A DNA stretch of 36,675 nt from Chroococcidiopsidaceae cyanobacterium CP_BM_ER_R8_30 (GTDB lineage: Bacteria > Cyanobacteriota > Cyanobacteriia > Cyanobacteriales > Chroococcidiopsidaceae), in assembly GCA_019244235.1 (NCBI GenBank), contig JAFASY010000309.1, positions 1-36,675 on the forward strand. Direction: 5' to 3'. A program made the position numbers and the translations under genes. The notes under the pieces were generated by a model, which saw only the letters and a program-made list of their open reading frames with translations, was not told the DNA's origin and ran no database searches. Shown here piece by piece: positions 31,695 through 36,675 of the stretch (position 1 is its first letter; every line of letters begins with the position of its first letter).

Positions 31695-33437
31695 TTAGAA
31701 AGTTTTTGCTACAGTACCCTGTTGCTGAGCGTAGAAACGTGCATAGTGATTGCCTAGTTGTAATAGTTCATCGTGCGTTCCCGATTCGACTATTCGTCCG
31801 TGTTCCATGACTAAAATGCGGTCAGCACGACGCACTGTGGTTAGGCGGTGGGCAATGACAAAAACGGTTCGGTTCTGCATTAGCCGTTCTAAAGCTTCCT
31901 GAACTAGTGCTTCAGATTCTGAGTCTAGGGCTGAAGTTGCTTCGTCAAGGATGAGAATTCTGGGGTTGAGTAATACGGCTCGTGCGATCGCCAGCCGTTG
32001 CCTCTGTCCACCCGATAAATTGACGCCTCGCTCTCCTACCCAGGTGTAGTAGCCGTCAGGTAACTGGGTAATGAATTGATGGGCATTGGCAATTTTAGCT
32101 GCTGCCTGAACTGCTTTGAGGTCAAACACAGCGTGTCCGAAAGCAATATTTTGGGCAATCGTACCAGAAAACAGCACTGTCTCCTGTGGCACAATCCCAA
32201 TTTGTCGTCGCAAACTCCGCAGGGTGACATCTCGGATGTCGATCCCGTCAATCAAAATCTGACCAGCTTGAGGATCATAGAAACGGGGTAGCAGGTTGAC
32301 TAAAGTCGTCTTACCAGCGCCAGAAGCACCCACAAGAGCAATCATCTCCCCCGGTAACGCCATCAAGCTTAAGTTTTGCAACACGGGTTGACCAGGTATG
32401 TAGGCAAAGTTGACACCACGATAATCCACCTTGCCTGTGACAGGAGGAAGAGTAATCGCCTGGGGGCTTTCTAGGACAACTGGTTGAAGCGCCAGCAGTT
32501 CAAATATTCGGTCTACAGACGCTTCCCCCTGCTTAAACTCGTTGTAGTCAACACTAATATGGCCGACGGGGTCAATTAAGAATGCCCCAGCAGCCACATA
32601 ACTAACAAATGTGCTGCCTGTTAAGTGCCCTTGGGAAATCTGCCAACCCCCCAACCAAAACAGCAACAGTACGCTCATAGCATAGATAAAGCCAACCACT
32701 AGAATCTGAATTGCCTTGAGTCGCTCAGCGACATACTTAGCCTGACGGTTGTGTTCTGCCTCCTGTCCAAACAGATTGGTGGTGTAATCTTCTGCTGCGA
32801 AAGCCTGGATCAACCGAATGCCACTAAAAGCCTCAGTTAGCAATGCAGATAAATTTGAAACCCGATTTTGACTGCGGCGAGAAAAGTTCCGTATCCGTTC
32901 GCCGAACCAACTGACTAATAAAGTCAAAAAAGGCACGACTACAAAAGCCGCCACTGTTAATTGCCAATTGAGGTAGACCATGTAGCCTAGCACCACCACC
33001 AATTGCAAAATGCAGGGAACAAAATCGTGGAAGACTTTATTCACTACTTCAGCAATCCGGTCAATATCTTCTGTCAGCCTATAGGACAAGTCACCAGTCC
33101 TAGCGGTTTCAAAGTAGCCCAGATTCAGCCGCTGTAAGTGAGCGTAAACTCGCTTGCGTAGGTTCAGAGCGATCGCCAAAGCCGCTTTGACCATGAGCAC
33201 ATCTTGACCGTACAGCGATAGTCCCCGGAGTAGAAAGATGGCTGCGCTGACAAGAGCCAATTGAGCGGATACTGCTACATTACCCTGCCCAATATATTTT
33301 GCCATCTGACCAGCTAGCCAAGCCAAGATGGGCGAGAACACTGTAAACGCCAGTGTACAAGCCAAAGCCTTAGCAATGTTTTGCCACTGAGGCTGGAGAT
33401 AAGGTAGTAGTTGCCAGTAGTTAGAGCGGGTTTTCAA
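31695..33437 (-). CDS. ABC exporter, fused membrane and ATPase domains (MsbA-like)
   Basis: The protein has 580 residues. The N-terminal 310 residues hold six helices. The ATPase domain has Walker A GASGAGKTT near residue 370, Q-loop IGIVPQET, signature LSGGQRQRLAIARA near residue 474, Walker B ILILDEATSALD near residue 494, and the switch His in VIAHRLTT near residue 528. Half-size exporters of this type act as homodimers and flip lipids, glycolipids or peptides. The cargo is not fixed by sequence; the upstream glycosyltransferase suggests a glycolipid. The start is a TTG at 33437, with no better codon in frame. A 119-base gap separates it from the GT39-like gene. Confidence 0.9.
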   Translation of the reverse strand: MKTRSNYWQLLPYLQPQWQNIAKALACTLAFTVFSPILAWLAGQMAKYIGQGNVAVSAQLALVSAAIFLLRGLSLYGQDVLMVKAALAIALNLRKRVYAHLQRLNLGYFETARTGDLSYRLTEDIDRIAEVVNKVFHDFVPCILQLVVVLGYMVYLNWQLTVAAFVVVPFLTLLVSWFGERIRNFSRRSQNRVSNLSALLTEAFSGIRLIQAFAAEDYTTNLFGQEAEHNRQAKYVAERLKAIQILVVGFIYAMSVLLLFWLGGWQISQGHLTGSTFVSYVAAGAFLIDPVGHISVDYNEFKQGEASVDRIFELLALQPVVLESPQAITLPPVTGKVDYRGVNFAYIPGQPVLQNLSLMALPGEMIALVGASGAGKTTLVNLLPRFYDPQAGQILIDGIDIRDVTLRSLRRQIGIVPQETVLFSGTIAQNIAFGHAVFDLKAVQAAAKIANAHQFITQLPDGYYTWVGERGVNLSGGQRQRLAIARAVLLNPRILILDEATSALDSESEALVQEALERLMQNRTVFVIAHRLTTVRRADRILVMEHGRIVESGTHDELLQLGNHYARFYAQQQGTVAKTF

Positions 33438-33556
33438 GCTATGACTTCCAAAACAATCTTTTCCTTTGTTTGACGCTACCAGCTTTTGGGCTGTTTTTTA
33501 AATACTGGACTGCAAAACTGTTCTCATTGAACAGGGTGTGAAGTTTTGACAATGCC

Positions 33557-35305
33557 TTAGCCCTGCTTCGAGCCGAGAGAACAGTGATAATGGTGGTAGT
33601 CGTAGCCAAATGCAACTGGAAAAGACCGATGGTCAAGAAGACAGCCTTTAACTTTTCCGTCATCACTCTTGGGCAGAGGAAAATTTACTAACCACAAGTC
33701 CAAAGGTTTTGGTAATTGAGAGAGAGTCTGTTGCAAAATCGTTGTTGCAGCGTCGGCGCTATGAGATGGATTAGTGAGGAGAAATAGCGGTGTTGCTGCT
33801 GAAGAGAGTTTAAACTCCCTAGCTAAACCCATCATCTCTCCCGTCTGCACATGAGTTTTGTAAATTGTGGCAATCAGCACTGGTGGCTGGGACACCTGTT
33901 GAATCAGTGGAACTAAAATTTCAGGGCGGTAGTATTTGTGATAGCCCAGATTGCAAACGACTGTTAGTCCACTCACGAGCCCCATCACCCAAATCAGGAC
34001 AACAGCTCTTCTCCCAGCCAAAAGGCGCTTTTGCCTATCTCGTCCCGACACCGGGGTAGAGCTTTGCTTTCCCAAATTTAAGGTATTGTTAGAGTGGGCG
34101 TTCCAGCAAACGGAGAGGCTAACCCCTAGTAAAACGCTAACAGCTGGAAAGTAGACGAAGTCATATCTGGCACCGCGTGTGAGGTCAATACCAAATGCAT
34201 AGGTGAAGATAAAAAATATAGCGATCGCTCCCACAATTACCACAGCAAACATCCGAGTCATCAAAGTGGTTGTAGGATGCTGAAGCTGAATTCTGAGGCT
34301 GCGACTCAAAATCGGTAGCACCCAGAGGAAAAACCCTAGCATGATTAAGCCAGAGGCAATCACAACCGGGATCGAGGCTGCTTCTACTGGCAATAAAGAA
34401 ATCATTGTCAGCCAAGTTGCTAAGGCTTGAAACACAGGGCTGATCCACGCCAACAAGCCAGGACTCGTGTAATGAATCCAGTCAGTCAACTTACCTCTAG
34501 AAGTTTCCTGCCAAAAAATCGGTAACCAGACTAAGCACCCCAAAGCTGTGCCAATGGCAACAATGTATATCTGCTGCCAGGGGGAGGTGGGGGGATGATG
34601 CCAGTGGAGAATGATTAGCCATAAGGCTTCGGCACAGAGGGTGACAGCGAAGAAATAATGGGTGGAAATGCCTAAAAAGTTAATGCCGAACCAAATGACT
34701 ATCAACCAGTTGGGTAAGGGTGTTCGTAGGGAGATATGGCGGGTGGCGATCACCAGACAGTAAAGGGAAGCTATCACCCATAGAATTGCTAGTGTGTATT
34801 GACGCGCTTCTTGAGCCAGGAAGATGCCGTATGGGGAAACTGCCAGTAGGGCGGCAGCTATCTGCCCTACCAAACGAGAACGAAAGGCTAACCAGCATAG
34901 CCCATATATGGCTGGGATAGACGCTGCACCTAACAGGGCTGGGAGCGCTCTTGCTGCCCAGACGGAAGCAAGCCCTTGCACTCCTGGTGGCCAAAGCTGC
35001 ATCCACCAATGAGCTAGCACAAAGTAGAGTGGGGGATGATTACTTTCGGTTAGTAAGTATTGAACGACATCCGCTATCCCAGCATTTGGCTTGGGTTGCA
35101 GCGGTTGTAGAAGGACATCAATAGGGATCGCCAGATTAAGTGGAACAGTACGAAAACTGTGACCCAGACTAAAAACAATTGTAGAAAACTCATCTGTCCA
35201 AGGTGGCTTTGCTGCCAAATGGGTGAAGCGTAAGCCTGTGCCAATAGCTGTCCACAACAGCAGCAGCAGTGGATGGCACCAGCGACTACCAAGGAAGACT
35301 TTCAA
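33557..35305 (-). CDS. GT39-like integral membrane glycosyltransferase
   Basis: The protein has 582 residues and about ten to twelve helices. The first extracytoplasmic loop has KPPWTDEFSTIVFSLG near residue 33, where the conserved acidic pair of GT-C glycosyltransferases lies. NHPPLYFVLAHWWMQLWP near residue 89 and LAVSPYGIFLAQEARQYTLAI near residue 155 are also family marks (ArnT/PMT superfamily). A soluble tail follows residue 450. These enzymes use polyprenyl-phosphate sugars on the outer side of the membrane to modify lipids or proteins. The start is a TTG at 35305, 14 bases after the hydroxylase stop, so the two are probably co-transcribed. Confidence 0.85.
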   Translation of the reverse strand: MKVFLGSRWCHPLLLLLWTAIGTGLRFTHLAAKPPWTDEFSTIVFSLGHSFRTVPLNLAIPIDVLLQPLQPKPNAGIADVVQYLLTESNHPPLYFVLAHWWMQLWPPGVQGLASVWAARALPALLGAASIPAIYGLCWLAFRSRLVGQIAAALLAVSPYGIFLAQEARQYTLAILWVIASLYCLVIATRHISLRTPLPNWLIVIWFGINFLGISTHYFFAVTLCAEALWLIILHWHHPPTSPWQQIYIVAIGTALGCLVWLPIFWQETSRGKLTDWIHYTSPGLLAWISPVFQALATWLTMISLLPVEAASIPVVIASGLIMLGFFLWVLPILSRSLRIQLQHPTTTLMTRMFAVVIVGAIAIFFIFTYAFGIDLTRGARYDFVYFPAVSVLLGVSLSVCWNAHSNNTLNLGKQSSTPVSGRDRQKRLLAGRRAVVLIWVMGLVSGLTVVCNLGYHKYYRPEILVPLIQQVSQPPVLIATIYKTHVQTGEMMGLAREFKLSSAATPLFLLTNPSHSADAATTILQQTLSQLPKPLDLWLVNFPLPKSDDGKVKGCLLDHRSFPVAFGYDYHHYHCSLGSKQG

Positions 35306-35319
35306 AGCCAGTCACCGCC

Positions 35320-35889
35320 TTACCTTTTTTTACCCAACAAACCGAAAATTGACGCCTTACCTGACTGTTGTTGTGGTTGTGCTGGTAAATTCAGAAATCC
35401 CTTAGGAGCTTTGAAATCCATCAATAAGACAACCCTGGTGCTATTGCCTTGATTCCAGGCTTCATGTTCGAGGGTGTCGTCAAATATCAAGCACTTCCCT
35501 TCTGACCAACTTCTTGTTTCAGAGCCAATCTTGATGCCGCACCCTTCAGGAATAATTAACCCCAAGTGGCAGCGAAGAAAACCGTCTGGATACCCAGTAT
35601 GAGGCGCAATGTGAGTATTGGGTGCTAGCGATGAAAAGCCTGCCGTAGCCAGATTGGGAACTGCCTCTAGTAGCTTGGTGGTTTCTGGACATAATTTGCA
35701 ATTTTTGCCTAGTTTGATGCCGAAGGCATAAAAACCAAAAGTTTTCCAGCCTTCTCCATATAAATGCTTTTCGGGCCAAGGGACAAAGTCACCTTGGCGT
35801 AGTTGATCTAGCTCCTGCCTAATGATTTGCCAATTCGACTCTAAAAGTGAAGCAAACTCAAAATCAGAGGGATCGAAAAAACCAGACAT
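35320..35889 (-). CDS. Aspartyl/asparaginyl beta-hydroxylase domain protein
   Basis: The protein has 189 residues. The core resembles the catalytic domain of AspH: SSLAPNTHIAPHTGYPDGF contains His97 as first iron ligand, L-R-C-H108-L-G-L-I-I-P contacts 2-oxoglutarate, and FDDTLEHEAWNQG holds His142 as second ligand. AspH-type enzymes use two His without an Asp, which fits. The substrate is unknown; bacterial members act on proteins, lipids or non-ribosomal peptides. The C-terminal Gln/Gly/Lys-rich tail is variable. It lies in one run with the GT39-like gene. Confidence 0.9.
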   Translation of the reverse strand: MSGFFDPSDFEFASLLESNWQIIRQELDQLRQGDFVPWPEKHLYGEGWKTFGFYAFGIKLGKNCKLCPETTKLLEAVPNLATAGFSSLAPNTHIAPHTGYPDGFLRCHLGLIIPEGCGIKIGSETRSWSEGKCLIFDDTLEHEAWNQGNSTRVVLLMDFKAPKGFLNLPAQPQQQSGKASIFGLLGKKR

Positions 35890-35964
35890 TTATTTGCACC
35901 TTGCCATATGAAACATTACCATTACTTGCAGATCTTTTTTAAAGGTCAAAGCTTAAAGGCGGTA

Positions 35965-36282
35965 TCAGGTATCTTTGTTCTTCAAGATTCCCCACTGAAC
36001 CAACAGCCGCGTAGTTAATAAAGAAATGATTAAAAACAAAGTACGAACTAATGCCCCAAAGCCACCTATGCGAGGTAGCATCCTCCAGATAAATACTAAC
36101 CATTCCCATACCTTCATGATTTCCCCCCAAAGTGAAGGCTCAGCAGGTTTGACTTGAGCTGGCGCTCTGGAGTCGTCAGGGGCAGTTCTAGCAATCCCTT
36201 CGGCACCTTTTCGAGCATCAACAGGTTGTGCCTGATTGCTGCTTGTTAGTTTAGTTGCTTGACTGGTCATGGGTTCTGACAT
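35965..36282 (-). CDS. Small membrane protein, unknown function
   Basis: The protein has 105 residues. Residues 1-50 are polar and probably disordered (SQATKLTSSNQAQPVDARKG, APAQVKPAEPS). An amphipathic Trp-rich segment, WGEIMKVWEWLVFIWRML, then leads into a hydrophobic helix, LVRTLFLIISLLTTRLL, and a short basic tail. One or two membrane helices are likely. I do not recognise the family. It precedes the hydroxylase gene on the same strand by 75 bases and may be co-expressed with it. A second ATG at codon 5 is equally possible as start. Confidence 0.6.
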   Translation of the reverse strand: MSEPMTSQATKLTSSNQAQPVDARKGAEGIARTAPDDSRAPAQVKPAEPSLWGEIMKVWEWLVFIWRMLPRIGGFGALVRTLFLIISLLTTRLLVQWGILKNKDT

Positions 36283-36415
36283 TTTGCCTACAACAAGAGT
36301 GAGTCTTAGACAGTCACGATCTCAATAAGATATCATAGGGCGCAGCAGTACAGGCAGTATAGTTAGCAAAGACATAGAGCTTAGTGAATGCAGCAAGATT
36401 TATCTATGGGGTCGT

Positions 36416-36453
36416 CCCCACACCCCACACCCCACACCCCACACCCCACACCC
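36416..36453. repeat. CCCCACA heptamer tandem array
   Basis: Five perfect copies of CCCCACA are followed by CCC. Short tandem heptamers (STRR type) are a known feature of filamentous cyanobacterial genomes. The array lies 22 bases before the start of the next gene and could change length by slippage. Confidence 0.85.
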
Positions 36454-36475
36454 TGTTGTTGACTGCATGGGCTAA

Positions 36476-36675
36476 ATGAAACTGAGTTTTGCTCACACTT
36501 TTGATCGCTGGCAAAGACACTTAACAGAGCGTCCAGTCCTAGAACGAGTGCTGTTAATTCTGGGCTTGCTGTTAATTGGCTTTCTAGCTTTCTTTTGGAA
36601 TTTAGGCAGCACTGGTTTGCTGGATGAGACAGAGCCACTATTTGCTGAAGCTGCCCGCCAAATGCTTGTGACAGG
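36476..36675 (+). CDS. GT39-like glycosyltransferase, N-terminal part (runs off the window)
   Basis: From the ATG at 36476 the frame stays open to the end of the window, 66 full codons. It begins MKLSFAHTFDRWQRHLTE, passes through one hydrophobic helix (VLLILGLLLIGFLAFFW), and reaches LGSTGLLDETEPLFAEAARQMLV. The D-E-T-E-P-x-F-A-E-A-A-R-x-M segment is the first periplasmic loop of ArnT-like transferases, with the catalytic Asp. It is a second member of the family of the gene at 33557-35305, but on the opposite strand and in a different subfamily. The heptamer array lies directly upstream. Confidence 0.82.
   Translation, partial: MKLSFAHTFDRWQRHLTERPVLERVLLILGLLLIGFLAFFWNLGSTGLLDETEPLFAEAARQMLVT

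Noticed and set aside
33439..33666. 75-codon minus-strand ORF between the ABC exporter and the GT39-like gene
   Set aside because: It overlaps the end of the glycosyltransferase in another frame and has no domain.
36381..36638. 85-codon minus-strand ORF across the heptamer array
   Set aside because: Its end is translated tandem repeat and it opposes the supported GT39-like gene.

Overview
The window reads as chromosomal DNA of a beta-cyanobacterium. It carries a beta-carboxysome operon (ccmK2-ccmK1-ccmL-ccmM-ccmN-ccmO), the NDH-1 subunits used for CO2 uptake (ndhF, ndhD and a CO2 hydration protein), ndhO, petL, both sulfolipid genes (sqdB, sqdX), a plastoquinone-type prenyltransferase, and plastid-like ycf35 and ycf46. 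The HIP1 octamer GCGATCGC occurs at least a dozen times, and there are heptamer tandem repeats of the kind common in filamentous and Chroococcidiopsis-like cyanobacteria. The exact genus cannot be fixed from sequence reading alone.

Layout. 1-4150: the start of aroB, petL, a ferredoxin/metallo-beta-lactamase fusion, a DUF1361 membrane protein, a 51-residue PirA-like protein with an NtcA-type site, a SAM hydrolase and a DUF2301 membrane protein. 4436-8790: a secreted Asp/Arg/Trp repeat protein, dprA, a site-2 protease, an MlaE-type permease and an exosortase-associated acyltransferase. 8790-9423 is gene-poor. 9424-14665: two small hypothetical proteins, hspA, ppx/gppA, plqA-like ubiA, a LOG-like protein, a coiled-coil protein and ndhO. 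14813-24944: a TetR regulator converging on chpX, then ndhD4 and ndhF4, which diverge from the ccm operon. 24962-28285: rpsU, an RRM protein, ycf35, ycf46 and a ribbon-helix-helix protein, all on the minus strand. 28567-31574: sqdB, sqdX and an O-methyltransferase. 31695-36282: an ABC exporter, a GT39-like glycosyltransferase, an Asp/Asn beta-hydroxylase and a small membrane protein. A second GT39-like gene begins at 36476 and runs off the end.

The centre of the window is a CO2-concentrating module. NDH-1MS' subunits convert CO2 to bicarbonate in the cytosol. About 560 bases away and divergent from them, the ccm genes build the shell and scaffold in which carbonic anhydrase and Rubisco use it. 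CcmM retains every residue of an active, disulfide-gated gamma-carbonic anhydrase, and it has an internal start suited to the short scaffold isoform.

The least expected signals are in non-coding DNA. The ccm leader holds a 31-codon ORF whose stop overlaps the ccmK2 ribosome binding site, inside a nested inverted repeat and downstream of a 10-base direct repeat. An exact GTA-N8-TAC site lies in front of the PirA-like gene. Palindromes lie in front of the ribbon-helix-helix gene, and hairpins lie between ccmL and ccmM and between ycf46 and ycf35.
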